A stretch of DNA of 64,000 nucleotides from positions 62,001 through 126,000 of the forward strand of contig NZ_AP025698.1 in the NCBI RefSeq assembly GCF_023167465.1. The letters run 5' to 3'. Both the position numbers and the translations under genes were made by a program. The stretch is from Methanothermobacter tenebrarum. GTDB taxonomy: Archaea; Methanobacteriota; Methanobacteria; Methanobacteriales; DSM-23052. The notes under the pieces are model-generated. The model searched no databases. It was not told the origin of the DNA and worked only from the letters and a program-made list of their open reading frames with translations. Within the stretch, counting starts at the first letter, position 1. The number at the start of each line of letters is the position of its first letter. Positions 16,233 to 26,047 of the stretch are shown piece after piece.

Positions 16233-17833
16233 TATTTTATCCTAGCTTTTATTGTTGAAAATGTCGGACCCCTAAGGTCTATTACCTTGTTTCTACTTGT
16301 AATATACCTCATACCAACCTTGTCTAATACTAGGTTAAGGTCAGAGAGTGAACGAGCAATAGCACTTCTAACCCTAATAGTATCTGAACCTGTTACCACC
16401 ATCTCCTCAATCCTATATGCGGCTTCGGCGGCGAGAGCATCCATATAGGTTATCCCAGTATCTATACCCTTCCTCCTGGCTTCTTTTATAAGTTTTGTGT
16501 CGAGTTTCTCATCCTCCGGAACCCCTAGTATATTCCCATCATAGACGAATATCCTATTATTGGCCGCGGGACCCAACAGGCGGGTGTTCTCTTCCACTTC
16601 AACAGCCTCTACCTTAACATTCCTTCCTAGGAATTCACCATCATATACTGTGAAACTGCAAGGTGAAGGCTCGTTTCCATGTTCTCTCCACACATCTATT
16701 ATCTTCTCCATGAGTCTCCGGCCATCTTCTGTTACAGGATACAAGTTTATCCTGAGCATGCTCGCAAGTTCTCTGTCAGAAAGTTCCCATTCTTTGTATA
16801 TCTGGGGATAGACCATCCCCCTTATATCATCTTCTCCTGCTAGTATCATTGCAAGTCTTTCAACCCCGAGTCCAAGGTTCATCACATCCTTGTCCACACC
16901 ATACTTAGAGAGTGCTATCGGAGAATATAAGCCAAATGTTGCGATTTCAACCCATTCTTTAAGCTTTGGATGGTAACCATAAACTTCTGTCTGGGTCCCG
17001 GGAATATAATACTTTGATTTCTTCTCATCAGGGAGGAACTTGAACTTAGAGAAGCCGAAATATTCCAGCAGACTCTCTGACATGGCCTTGCCAACATCTA
17101 ATGTCACTTCTTCATCTACTATTACACAGGAGGCCGAATAGTATGTCATAAGATGGCTTGAATCTTCCCTCTGCTCCCTCCTGAAACACCGGTCTATTGA
17201 GAACAATTTTAATGGGAGCCTACACTTATCATGTAAATACTCTAATGTTATAAACCAACCAGATGTCATATGTGAACGTAGTGTATTCTTCGTGGGGAGG
17301 GGTTTTAGATCCCTTATCTCAGGGAAAACCTTTTCAAGGATCCTTAGACCGGTATCATCACTCACATCAAGTGCTGATGACACCTCCATCACCAGGTCAT
17401 CCCCCGCGAGAACACCCTTCTTATATGATCTGAAAACCTCCTTTAGGTTGTCTATTTTCTCATCATCGATTTTAACATCCAATTTTTTGATCTCATCTAT
17501 CTTTTCAACGCCCAAGCCTATATCCGGGCGGGGTAATCCTGCAAGATAAAAACACCTGTCAAGTATTGCCGGAGCCTCTGGTCCGAACTGTTTGTAGATA
17601 TGCTCTTCATCAATGAATATGGGGTTGACAACCTCATCAAATCCTAATTTAAGATAAGCATCCCTTAGTCTCCATATCGTATCATAGAGTATGTGAGATC
17701 TTCCTATTTTAAACCTTAGACGGGGATATTCCATATCATGGTGGGGTTTCTTGAGTAACTTGCCGGTTTCAACCCATGCCCTTTCAAAATCCTTCCTGGC
17801 TAATTTTATTATATCCTTTCTTTTCAAATCCAA
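16232..17833 (-). CDS. sepS: O-phosphoseryl-tRNA(Cys) synthetase
   Basis: 533 residues, the usual SepRS length. This class II synthetase charges tRNA(Cys) with phosphoserine, later converted to Cys by SepCysS, in methanogens. Diagnostic pieces are GFDEVVNPIFIDEEHIYKQF, NTLRSHMTSGWF, FSIDRCFRREQREDSSHLMTY (motif 2), VVDEEVTLDVGKAM-like text and the GLGVERLAMILAGEDDIRGM motif 3. First gene of the sepS-nfi-ribK-ribB run; divergent from tfrA across 74 bp that must carry both promoters. Confidence 0.96.
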   Translation of the reverse strand: MDLKRKDIIKLARKDFERAWVETGKLLKKPHHDMEYPRLRFKIGRSHILYDTIWRLRDAYLKLGFDEVVNPIFIDEEHIYKQFGPEAPAILDRCFYLAGLPRPDIGLGVEKIDEIKKLDVKIDDEKIDNLKEVFRSYKKGVLAGDDLVMEVSSALDVSDDTGLRILEKVFPEIRDLKPLPTKNTLRSHMTSGWFITLEYLHDKCRLPLKLFSIDRCFRREQREDSSHLMTYYSASCVIVDEEVTLDVGKAMSESLLEYFGFSKFKFLPDEKKSKYYIPGTQTEVYGYHPKLKEWVEIATFGLYSPIALSKYGVDKDVMNLGLGVERLAMILAGEDDIRGMVYPQIYKEWELSDRELASMLRINLYPVTEDGRRLMEKIIDVWREHGNEPSPCSFTVYDGEFLGRNVKVEAVEVEENTRLLGPAANNRIFVYDGNILGVPEDEKLDTKLIKEARRKGIDTGITYMDALAAEAAYRIEEMVVTGSDTIRVRSAIARSLSDLNLVLDKVGMRYITSRNKVIDLRGPTFSTIKARIK

Positions 17834-17907
17834 CCCCCATCTTTTTTCCTAACATTTTTTCATTCTGTCTATAACACTTATAATATCTACTGGGTAAATT
17901 ATAGATT

Positions 17908-19557
17908 ATGGAAAGCGAAGTGTATCAATGCGATGTTCTCATAATAGGCTCTGGCGGTGCCGGTAGCCGAGCGGCCATAGAAGCCTCAGAGTATGATCTT
18001 GAAACCCTGATAGTATCAAAGGGCCTATCATTCAAATCAGGGTGCACTGGGATGGCCGAAGGCGGTTATAATGCAGCCTTTGGCTTCGTGGATGCTGAAG
18101 ATGACCCTGAGATCCACTACCAGGATACTATGAAAGGGGGTGGATTCCTAAATGACCCCCAACTTGTAAGGATCCTAGTTAATGAAGCGCCTGACCGTCT
18201 CATAGACCTTGAAAATTACGGAGCCCTCTTCGACAGACAAGAATCCGGAGTACTTGATCAGCGACCATTCGGGGGTCAAACATATCGTAGAACATGCTAT
18301 CAGGGTGACAGGACAGGCCACGAGATCATAACAGCACTAAAAGAAGAGATAACAAGGAGGGGTATAGAAACCCTAGATGAGGTTATGATAACCTCCCTAA
18401 TAGTTGATGAAGATACGAAGAGCGTCCAAGGAGCTATAGGCATCTCATTAAAGGATTCGAAGCCCATATGCTTCAACGCCAAATCCACCATACTTGCAAG
18501 TGGAGGTGCCGGGCACGTCTATCCCGTCACTTCAAACACGCTACAGAAGGGTGGTGATGGTTTCAGCATAGCCTGGGAGGCCGGTGCAGAGCTCATCGAC
18601 ATGGAACAAGTCCAATTCCACCCCACAGGGATGGTGTGGCCAGAATCTCGCAAGGGCGTTCTCGTGACAGAGGCCGTGAGGGGTGAAGGTGGCATACTCC
18701 TAAACAAGGATGGCGAGCGCTTCATGGAAAGATATGATCCTAGATTAGAACTTGCAACAAGGGATGTTGTCTCAAGGGCTATCTACAATGAAATCATGGA
18801 AGGTCGCGGGACAGAACATGGTGGCGTCTACCTAGATGTAACCCATCTACCAGATAACCTGATCGAGGAAAAATTGGAGACAATGTTTTTACAATTCCTG
18901 GATGTGGGTGTTGACATCCGGGAAGAGCCAATGGAAGTGGCTCCAACAGCCCACCATTTCATGGGCGGTGTTAGAATAGACCCCTGGTGTCGTACAAACC
19001 TCAAAAACTTATTCGCGGCAGGGGAAGTGGCTGGTGGAGTCCATGGTGCCAACCGGTTAGGTGGGAATGCTCTAGCTGACACCCAAGTCTTCGGTAGACG
19101 GGCTGGTATTTCAGCCGCCGAAAACGCCCTTAAAAGTGATCTTAGACTTAACAGAGGCTACGTTGAAGCCGAAGAATATAGGATAAAGAACAAGGTAAGG
19201 GAAGGGGATCTAAGACCGGCAGAGATCAAAAGAAGGTTACATGATACCATGTGGGAAAACGTCGCCATTATAAGAGATGAAAAATCCCTCAAATCAGCCC
19301 TATCCACCATAAGATCACTCCAGGGAGAACTTGACAGATTAGATGCCCCAGAGGGGGGCAGATTTAACAAGTACCTCCAGGAGGCCCTAGAAGTTGAGAA
19401 CATGCTTAAAACAGCGGCGCTCGTAACAAAATCCGCCATCATCCGAAAAGAAAGTAGAGGATCCCATTTTAGAAAAGACCACCCAGAGACTAGGGAAGAA
19501 TGGAAAAAGAGCATCGTCTTAACTAAAAACAGAAAACCATACTTTATCAAAAGATGA
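17908..19557 (+). CDS. tfrA: Thiol:fumarate reductase (CoM/CoB), FAD subunit
   Basis: 549 residues. It reduces fumarate to succinate with coenzyme M and coenzyme B as electron donors, together with TfrB (not in this window). The FAD dinucleotide motif is VLIIGSGGAGSRAAIEA at residue 9; further landmarks are KSGCTGMAEGGYNAAFG, the substrate loop HPTGMVWPES with TEAVRGEGGILLNKDGERFM, THHFMGG-like APTAHHFMGGV, and GEVAGGVHGANRLGGNALAD. Cytoplasmic in Methanothermobacter. A close succinate dehydrogenase/fumarate reductase flavoprotein is the alternative, but the methanogen context favours Tfr. Confidence 0.93.
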   Translation: MESEVYQCDVLIIGSGGAGSRAAIEASEYDLETLIVSKGLSFKSGCTGMAEGGYNAAFGFVDAEDDPEIHYQDTMKGGGFLNDPQLVRILVNEAPDRLIDLENYGALFDRQESGVLDQRPFGGQTYRRTCYQGDRTGHEIITALKEEITRRGIETLDEVMITSLIVDEDTKSVQGAIGISLKDSKPICFNAKSTILASGGAGHVYPVTSNTLQKGGDGFSIAWEAGAELIDMEQVQFHPTGMVWPESRKGVLVTEAVRGEGGILLNKDGERFMERYDPRLELATRDVVSRAIYNEIMEGRGTEHGGVYLDVTHLPDNLIEEKLETMFLQFLDVGVDIREEPMEVAPTAHHFMGGVRIDPWCRTNLKNLFAAGEVAGGVHGANRLGGNALADTQVFGRRAGISAAENALKSDLRLNRGYVEAEEYRIKNKVREGDLRPAEIKRRLHDTMWENVAIIRDEKSLKSALSTIRSLQGELDRLDAPEGGRFNKYLQEALEVENMLKTAALVTKSAIIRKESRGSHFRKDHPETREEWKKSIVLTKNRKPYFIKR

Positions 19558-19559
19558 AA

Positions 19560-20855
19560 TCATGCCTTGGAGGTTAACTCCTCAGCCGCGCTCTCTGCAA
19601 GTTCGATAACATACTTCTCATCCAACGACTTTAACTTACCATTTTCCATGAGAATTTCACCATCACATAATACCGTTTCAACATCACAACCAGACGCTGC
19701 ATATACAAGATGTGACACAGGGTGCCTCCAAGGAGCAAGATTACATTTCCGAGTATTTATAAGGGCCAGATCCGCTTTCTTACCCACCTCTATAGTCCCT
19801 ATCTCATCAACCATCCCCAGAGCAGCCGCCCCATTTATTGTTGCCATTTCAAAAACCTTCTCAGCACCTAAACTTGTTGGATCCATACTTTTTATCTTCT
19901 GTAAAAGAGCTGCTATCTTCATCTCCTCAATCATATCCAAATTATTATTCGAAGCAGGCCCGTCAGTTCCAAGGGAAACGCAAACCCCACATTCTAGGAG
20001 TTCTTCAACAGGTGAAACTCCAGACGCCAACTTCATATTACTGGTAGGATTATGTGACAATTTAACACCCCGAGACCTTAGAATATGAATTTCAGATGAT
20101 GAAAGCCACACAGCATGTGCGGCGATAACATCCTCCCCAAGAAAGCCAATATCATCAAGATAAGCGAATGGCCCCAGCCCATACTTCTCCTTCACCTGTC
20201 TAACTTCATCTTCTGTCTCAGCCACATGAATATGTATGAGGAGTCCATGCTCATCTGCAAGGCCCCTCACCTCTTCTAGGAGTTCTCTGGAACAAGTATA
20301 GGGACTATGAGGCCCCAAGGCAACTCTTATCCGCCCATCAGCTCCCCCATGACATTTCTTGATTATCCTCTTCGATTCTTTTATCTCAGCCTTCCTCTTT
20401 TCTTCATCATCAAAATCTATCATCCCATGGCTTATCACAGCACGCAGACCAGCCTCCTTCACAGCCTCAGCCACATGATCCATATAAAAGTACATGTCAT
20501 TGAATGTGGTCGTCCCAGATTTTATCATCTCCACACAACCAAGAAGAGCCCCAGCATAACAATATTCACCATTAAGATGCGCTTCAAGGGGCCAAATATA
20601 ATCATTGAGCCACTTTTCGAGTTTAAGATCATCGGCAACACCCCTAAAGAGTGTCATTGAAAGATGAGTATGCGTATTCACAAGCCCAGGGATTAAAAGC
20701 TTCCCCTGGGCATTGATCACCTTATCAACACCCGCCGGGCTGATACTAGAAGATACTTCAATTATCTTATCATTTTCGATCAATAAAGAACCCTTCCTTA
20801 AGCCATGAGCATCTAGAATCTGAGCATCCATTACTAGAGTATTTTTTGTCTCCAC
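19560..20855 (-). CDS. dadD: 5-prime-deoxyadenosine deaminase (SAH/MTA deaminase family)
   Basis: 431 residues from a GTG behind an AGGGGGGAT ribosome site; a much longer open frame upstream would run through hisG on the other strand and is not real. Amidohydrolase metal motifs: LVNTHTHLSMTLFRG, HIHVAETEDEV, HAVWLSSSE, and SLGTDGPASNNNLDM. The family deaminates 5-prime-deoxyadenosine, S-adenosylhomocysteine and methylthioadenosine, recycling radical-SAM and methyltransferase by-products through inosine derivatives in methanogens. Convergent with tfrA (2-bp gap) and divergent from hisG. Confidence 0.9.
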   Translation of the reverse strand: METKNTLVMDAQILDAHGLRKGSLLIENDKIIEVSSSISPAGVDKVINAQGKLLIPGLVNTHTHLSMTLFRGVADDLKLEKWLNDYIWPLEAHLNGEYCYAGALLGCVEMIKSGTTTFNDMYFYMDHVAEAVKEAGLRAVISHGMIDFDDEEKRKAEIKESKRIIKKCHGGADGRIRVALGPHSPYTCSRELLEEVRGLADEHGLLIHIHVAETEDEVRQVKEKYGLGPFAYLDDIGFLGEDVIAAHAVWLSSSEIHILRSRGVKLSHNPTSNMKLASGVSPVEELLECGVCVSLGTDGPASNNNLDMIEEMKIAALLQKIKSMDPTSLGAEKVFEMATINGAAALGMVDEIGTIEVGKKADLALINTRKCNLAPWRHPVSHLVYAASGCDVETVLCDGEILMENGKLKSLDEKYVIELAESAAEELTSKA

Positions 20856-20922
20856 ATAATCCCCCCTAATGTTAAAATTTAAATAAGTATATAATATTCT
20901 TATCCCCCCAGGGGTGATTATA

Positions 20923-21786
20923 GTGAAGATTAAAATGGCGATCCCATCAAAGGGCAGGATAAGCGAACCTACTATAAGATTATTGGAGAAGGCAGGTATT
21001 GGATTAAAGGATACTCTGAAAAGAAGATTATTCTCACAAACAGAACATCCAAACATCGAGATCATGTTCACCAGGGCCACTGACATACCAGAGTTCGTGG
21101 CTGATGGCGCGGCAGACCTTGGAATAACAGGCTTAGACCTTATAATGGAAAGGGGAAGCAATGTTAAAATCCTAGAAGATCTCAAATTCGGAAGGGCGAA
21201 ACTTGTATTAGCAGCCCCAGAAGATTCAAATATAAAAGACCCCCAGGATATCAAAGACGGACTTATAATAGCCACGGAATTCCCCAGACTAACAAGCCAA
21301 TACCTAAAAGAGAAAGGCATAAACGCTGAAATAATTGAACTCAGCGGTTCAACAGAAATAGCACCATTCATAGGAGTTGCAGATCTTATAGCGGACCTGA
21401 CAAGTACCGGTACAACCCTAAAAATGAACCATCTTCGTATCGTTGACACAATACTCGAAAGTTCAGTGAAACTCATAGCAAACCATGAAAGCTACCATAA
21501 AAAGAAGAAACTCATCGAAGAAGTTAGAACAGGCATCAAAGGAGTCCTAGATGCACAGAGCAAAAAACTCGTCATGCTAAATGTCAACCAAAACCAACTA
21601 GAAGCCGTTAAAAAGGTCATACCAGGGATGACGGGCCCAACAGTATCCAAAGTCTTGTCAGATGATGGTATAGTAGCAGTGCATGCTGTAGTGGATGAAA
21701 AAGACGTTTTCAAGGTTGTCAACGAACTCAAACGCGTCGGTGCAAAGGACATCCTCGTAGTCCCCATCGAAAGAATAATACAATAG
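20923..21786 (+). CDS. hisG: ATP phosphoribosyltransferase, long form
   Basis: 287 residues; first step of histidine synthesis, ATP plus PRPP. N-terminal KMAIPSKGRISEPTIRLLEK, DLGITGLDLIMERGSNVKIL and the PRPP loop DLTSTGTTLKMNHLR; residues from about 210 form the C-terminal histidine-sensing domain (MLNVNQNQLEAVKKVIPGM, VPIERII), so feedback control by His is expected. The second of two in-frame GTG codons is chosen because GGTGAT stands at the right distance before it. hisF lies elsewhere in the window at 51.5 kb. Confidence 0.94.
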   Translation: MKIKMAIPSKGRISEPTIRLLEKAGIGLKDTLKRRLFSQTEHPNIEIMFTRATDIPEFVADGAADLGITGLDLIMERGSNVKILEDLKFGRAKLVLAAPEDSNIKDPQDIKDGLIIATEFPRLTSQYLKEKGINAEIIELSGSTEIAPFIGVADLIADLTSTGTTLKMNHLRIVDTILESSVKLIANHESYHKKKKLIEEVRTGIKGVLDAQSKKLVMLNVNQNQLEAVKKVIPGMTGPTVSKVLSDDGIVAVHAVVDEKDVFKVVNELKRVGAKDILVVPIERIIQ

Positions 21787-21797
21787 AGGTTGATAAA

Positions 21798-22568
21798 TTG
21801 AAATTCCTCAGATTCCAATACAACAACAAGCCAAGATACGGTTTCATAGAGGATGACAAGATCATAGAAGTGTCAGAAAAGGATTACCTGACCAATAATC
21901 ATAAAAGATTAAGAGAATGTCCAGTTAACGTGAAGATACTCCCCCCAGCGAATCCTTCGAAGATAATATGCGTAGGCCTTAATTATAGGGACCATGCGGA
22001 CGAACTAGGCATGGAAATCCCAGAAGAGCCCATAATATTTTTGAAACCGCCGAGCAGCATCATAGGAGACAGGTATCCTATAATCTATCCACCGATGTCC
22101 CGAGAAGTTGACTATGAAGTAGAATTGGCAGTGGTAATATCCAAAGAAGCTAAGAATGTGGACAGAGAAGACGCTAAAAATTTCATAGCAGGTTATACCA
22201 TACTAAATGATGTTACAGCCAGAGACCTTCAAAGAAAAGATGGACAATGGACGCGCTCCAAAAGCTTCGACACATTCTGTCCAATCGGACCATGGATAGA
22301 AACAGATATAAAACCACATGAACTCGAAATATCCCTACATTTAAACGGAGAACCTAGACAACATTCAAATACTCGAAACATGATATTCGACGTATACCAA
22401 CTTGTAGAATTCGTATCAAATATAATGACCCTAAAAAAAGGGGATATCATCGCAACAGGAACACCCCCCGGTGTAGGCCCCATGAAACCAGGCGACGAAA
22501 TCGAAGCATCCATAGAGGATATAGGAACCCTTAAAAATAAGGTTATTTCTCACCCCATAGGGACTTAA
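21798..22568 (+). CDS. Fumarylacetoacetate hydrolase family protein
   Basis: 256 residues, TTG start with GAGGTTGAT ribosome site, 11 bp after hisG. C-terminal FAH fold with metal ligands in VDYEVELAVVISKEAK, and YTILNDVTARDLQRKDGQW, SFDTFCPIGPW and GDIIATGTPPGVGPMKPGD. Members hydrolyse or decarboxylate beta-keto acids and related dioxo compounds in the cytoplasm; the substrate in methanogens is not known. The gene after it (leuS) is convergent, with a TnpB tail in the gap. Confidence 0.85.
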   Translation: MKFLRFQYNNKPRYGFIEDDKIIEVSEKDYLTNNHKRLRECPVNVKILPPANPSKIICVGLNYRDHADELGMEIPEEPIIFLKPPSSIIGDRYPIIYPPMSREVDYEVELAVVISKEAKNVDREDAKNFIAGYTILNDVTARDLQRKDGQWTRSKSFDTFCPIGPWIETDIKPHELEISLHLNGEPRQHSNTRNMIFDVYQLVEFVSNIMTLKKGDIIATGTPPGVGPMKPGDEIEASIEDIGTLKNKVISHPIGT

Positions 22569-22689
22569 ACCCCCAACAAAATATAAAATATCTGAGAAAA
22601 AGAACGGTTTCCACGAGACCAGGGAACTGCAAGATAAAATTATATGGGGAAGCCCCCCGATGAAAGCCAGAAAAGACTCATACACCACA

Positions 22690-22864
22690 ATTTTGATAAC
22701 AGCAATGTTATGGTTATAAAATCCTCACCTATCCTGTCCCGGAAGAGCCGGGGAAAGCTGACATAATCTGGGAGGATAAAATTATCCCCACTGGCGTTGG
22801 GGACGTGCTCCAGGCCGTGGAGATAAACCCTCATCATTGAAGCACCCAATGGGGGGTAGTTCAC
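22690..22864 (+). mobile_element. TnpB 3-prime tail and right end remnant
   Basis: Translation in shifting frames gives TGVGDVLQAVEINPHH and then EAPNGG-stop, closely matching the frames at 60840 (ATPHH, EAPWG-stop). The segment ends GAAGCACCC...GGGGGGTAGTTCAC, and the terminal 10-mer GGTAGTTCAC is also found at 37461 and 60883. I read it as the right end of an IS200/IS605-like element where the omega-RNA scaffold would lie. No nuclease gene remains. It accounts for most of the 311-bp gap before leuS. Confidence 0.5.
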
Positions 22865-22880
22865 CCAGATAGGGTGTGAT

Positions 22881-25715
22881 CTATTCCAGGTAGATTGCAG
22901 GCTTATATGGGATGGCGTTTTTAGCCTTTCCTTCTGGATCATACTCAGCATCTTCGTGGATTATTATCTCTGCGTTAACTTCTTCTTCCATGTACTCTCT
23001 AGCATCGGATAATATCTTATACTCGTCAATACGTCCAGGATGCTCTTCCCTTACAATATCCTTTAGGATCCTTTTTATAAAATCTGCCAGCTCCCTCTTA
23101 TCGTCATGTATTCCCTCAGAGATGGCTTGTCCCATCAAAGCCCCCATATCAGGTTTACCCATCTCATAGGCCATCTCTAGTACTTTCCATTTCCAATCAG
23201 GGGCAACATATACGTGCACCCTCTTAGGGGTTAAGTTTAGGATCTTTTTGATCTCCATTATGTCCTTGATGGTCTCTTGGACCATCTCCTCTGCCCTTTG
23301 AACTTCTAGGCTTATAAATTCTTCATGGGGTCTTGGCCAAGGAGCTTCTGATACGAAACCTTCACCACCATATTTTTCCCACATTTCCTCTGCAGTATGT
23401 GGAATGAATGGTGCCATTAAACGAATCCATACACTTAAAAGGTATCTGAGAACATCCTCAGCTTCTTCATCCACATGACCTTTTATACGCTTCATATAAT
23501 GATCAACATCCTTCCTCAGGAGGAAAAACGCTTCTTGGAGGGCTCTTCTAGTCTGAAATCCTTCAAGGGCCTTTGTAGCCTCTCTTATCCTGAGGTTTAT
23601 CCTTGCCATCATCCATTTACCAATAAATGATGAAGGCTGTGGAGTTTCTGAAACTGATAATCCCCTTGATCCTATTATATCAGAGATTTTCTCCCCGAAT
23701 TCTCTGAACCATTCAAGGCGCCTTTTCGTGCCTATAACCTCCTTTTCCCTCCAGTCGAAGTCTTGCCATGGTTCCGCAGATGACATTAGAAACAGTCTTA
23801 CAACATCCGCACCATGGGCTTCTATGGCATCTGATAATAATACGACATTTCCCTTGGATGATGACATCTTCTTTCCTTCAAGCAAGCCCATGCCAAATAC
23901 TACTATTCCCCTGGGCCACTTGGATGGTGGGAATATCGCGGAATGATGGAACAGATGAAATGTGAGATGGTTACCTATAAGATCCTTTGCTGATAGTCTC
24001 CAATCTAGCGGATACCAGTAATTAAATTCCTTTGAAATCTTATTAGCGGTCTTTTCATCTATCTTTAATTTATTTTCCTGGCCTAGGAAGATTTTGTCGA
24101 AAAATTCATCATCTAGGACATCGGCTGGTAATCTCTTCAAGTGGGGTGATATGGTATAATATGACATGTAGATTGTTGAATCACTTAAAGGTTCTATTAT
24201 CCATTCAGGATCCCATGGTAAGTGTGTTCCAAGGCCTATTCTCCTTGCACAGGCCCAATCATCTAACCATTCAATGTAATATTCGAAGTTTGCCTTCACT
24301 TCCCCTGGTATTATCCTGAGGGAGTTGAGACATTCTAGGGTCAGGTTTTTCCATTCTTTGTCTGAATATTTTATAAACCATTGGTTTTCCATTATCTTAA
24401 CGATGCAATGGCCCCCGCACCTGCAGATCACAGGATGCTCGGCGAAATCGAAGATTTCATCGGCTTTGCCCTCTGATTTTAATTGTTCTGCTATTTCTTC
24501 ACGGGCCTCTGCCACTGGTTTGCCATGATATCCGGGTATGTGTTGGCTCATCTTACCCTTGGCGTGTTCAATCTTATAGAGTTCGTTTGTGGCATCATCT
24601 AATCTGGGATCCTTTTGGTTTTTTATTTTGAATTTTTCTATGGTCTCGCAGGCTGGGCATTCTCCATAGCCTTCGATTGTTATCACATTCACGGGTTTCA
24701 TCCCTTTGAGGATGTCTTCTAGCTTGTATTTTTCCTGTAATTTTTTATCCTTTTTCAGGTCCTGTAGTGCGATGTAATCTGCTGGTGCATGTGCCGGGAC
24801 TGAGAATACAACGCCTGTACCATATTCTGGGTCGACGAAATATGCAGGTAGTATAGGATGTTTTTCACCTGTCATAGGATTTTCAACATTTGAACCTACC
24901 AGTTCCTCTGGGTTAACCTCTTCTAGGATTTCCATGTCCTTTTTTTGCTGTGATAGGTTTTCATATGATTTTTCGCTTATAATCCACTTTTCCCCGTCCA
25001 CTTTCACTTTAATGTATTTTTCTTTTGGGTTTAACCAGAAGTTTGTGACTCCGAAGATAGTTTCTGGGCGGAATGTTGCAGCTACAAGGTACGAATCTTC
25101 TAGTTTGAATTTGAGTATTGTGAGCTGGTTTATAGCCACCCCTTCACCTTCTAGGAGGTCGTGGTCTCCTACAGGGTTTTCACATTCTGGACAATACTTT
25201 ACTGGGTGTTCTCCTTTACGGATTAGTCCCTTCTTTTTTAGTTTTTTTATCTGCCATTCGATGAACTTCTGATATTGTGGGTCTGTTGTCTTGAATTCTC
25301 TTCTCCAGTCGATTGAGTAGCCCATGGCCTTCATTATCCGCTTGTATTCTTTGCTGAAATGCTCTACAATATATTCTGGGTCTGTGAATTTTTCCAGTTC
25401 CCCCTGGGGGACCTTGTGGACTTTCTGGTATATTTCCCACGTCCACGGATCCTTTCTCTGGATTCTCCTGGCTATTCCGATGACTGGCGCGCCAGTCACG
25501 TGCCATGCCATTGGGAAAAGCACATTATAGCCCTGCATTCGTTTAAATCGTGCATAGACGTCTGGTACAGTGTAGGTTCTCCCATGGCCTATATGCATGG
25601 CACCGCTAGGATATGGATAAGCCACTGTCAGGAATAGTTTCTCGTCACCTTCTGGGTTGGCTTGGAAGATCCCTGCTTTTTCCCATCTCTTCTGCCATTT
25701 TCTTTCGATATCCAA
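22881..25715 (-). CDS. leuS: Leucyl-tRNA synthetase, archaeal type
   Basis: 944 residues, full length for archaea. Class I signatures are the HIGH motif in YPYPSGAMHIGHGRTY and KMSSSKGNVV (residues about 610-620). The editing domain (about 220-390) includes TFRPETIFGVTN and GTGVVFSVPAHAPADY. Zinc-type cysteine pairs occur in KYCPECENPVGDH and YGECPACETI. Charges tRNA(Leu). Last gene of a nadE-cutA-leuS run on this strand with gaps of 1 and 19 bp. Confidence 0.97.
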   Translation of the reverse strand: MDIERKWQKRWEKAGIFQANPEGDEKLFLTVAYPYPSGAMHIGHGRTYTVPDVYARFKRMQGYNVLFPMAWHVTGAPVIGIARRIQRKDPWTWEIYQKVHKVPQGELEKFTDPEYIVEHFSKEYKRIMKAMGYSIDWRREFKTTDPQYQKFIEWQIKKLKKKGLIRKGEHPVKYCPECENPVGDHDLLEGEGVAINQLTILKFKLEDSYLVAATFRPETIFGVTNFWLNPKEKYIKVKVDGEKWIISEKSYENLSQQKKDMEILEEVNPEELVGSNVENPMTGEKHPILPAYFVDPEYGTGVVFSVPAHAPADYIALQDLKKDKKLQEKYKLEDILKGMKPVNVITIEGYGECPACETIEKFKIKNQKDPRLDDATNELYKIEHAKGKMSQHIPGYHGKPVAEAREEIAEQLKSEGKADEIFDFAEHPVICRCGGHCIVKIMENQWFIKYSDKEWKNLTLECLNSLRIIPGEVKANFEYYIEWLDDWACARRIGLGTHLPWDPEWIIEPLSDSTIYMSYYTISPHLKRLPADVLDDEFFDKIFLGQENKLKIDEKTANKISKEFNYWYPLDWRLSAKDLIGNHLTFHLFHHSAIFPPSKWPRGIVVFGMGLLEGKKMSSSKGNVVLLSDAIEAHGADVVRLFLMSSAEPWQDFDWREKEVIGTKRRLEWFREFGEKISDIIGSRGLSVSETPQPSSFIGKWMMARINLRIREATKALEGFQTRRALQEAFFLLRKDVDHYMKRIKGHVDEEAEDVLRYLLSVWIRLMAPFIPHTAEEMWEKYGGEGFVSEAPWPRPHEEFISLEVQRAEEMVQETIKDIMEIKKILNLTPKRVHVYVAPDWKWKVLEMAYEMGKPDMGALMGQAISEGIHDDKRELADFIKRILKDIVREEHPGRIDEYKILSDAREYMEEEVNAEIIIHEDAEYDPEGKAKNAIPYKPAIYLE

Positions 25716-25734
25716 CGGATCACCGCCCGGATAA

Positions 25735-26046
25735 TCATCTTATTTCCCCTAATAACCATTTAAGGTAATCTTCTGATCCTCCTTTGATGGGAAGATGGAT
25801 GATACATGGGTTTTCATAACTATGTAGGGCTTTGACCCTTTTTATAATTTCTTTAACATTTTCTTCGATGGTTTTAACTATTAGTATGGATTCTTCATCC
25901 TCTTCTATCTCATCATCCCACCAATAAAATGATTTTATGGAGGGTATTATGTTGACGCACCCTGCTAGTCTCTCCCTGACTAGTATTTCACCTATCTTCT
26001 CTGACTCCTCCACCCCAGATGTTGTTATATATACTATGGCGAACAT
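25735..26046 (-). CDS. cutA: Divalent cation tolerance protein CutA
   Basis: 103 residues, typical CutA length. Landmarks: AIVYITTSGVEESEKIGEIL, ERLAGCVNIIPSIKSFYWW, IEEDEESILIVKT and the C-terminal HSYENPCIIHLPI. CutA forms very stable cytoplasmic trimers of ferredoxin-like fold; a link to copper tolerance is from E. coli and the molecular role is unclear. Its start is 1 bp from the nadE stop. Confidence 0.93.
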   Translation of the reverse strand: MFAIVYITTSGVEESEKIGEILVRERLAGCVNIIPSIKSFYWWDDEIEEDEESILIVKTIEENVKEIIKRVKALHSYENPCIIHLPIKGGSEDYLKWLLGEIR

Positions 26047-26047
26047 A

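Noticed and set aside
20856..21476. N-terminal extension of the deoxyadenosine deaminase frame
   Set aside because: The extra frame lies over hisG on the other strand; the GTG at 20855 has a good ribosome site and gives the normal family length.
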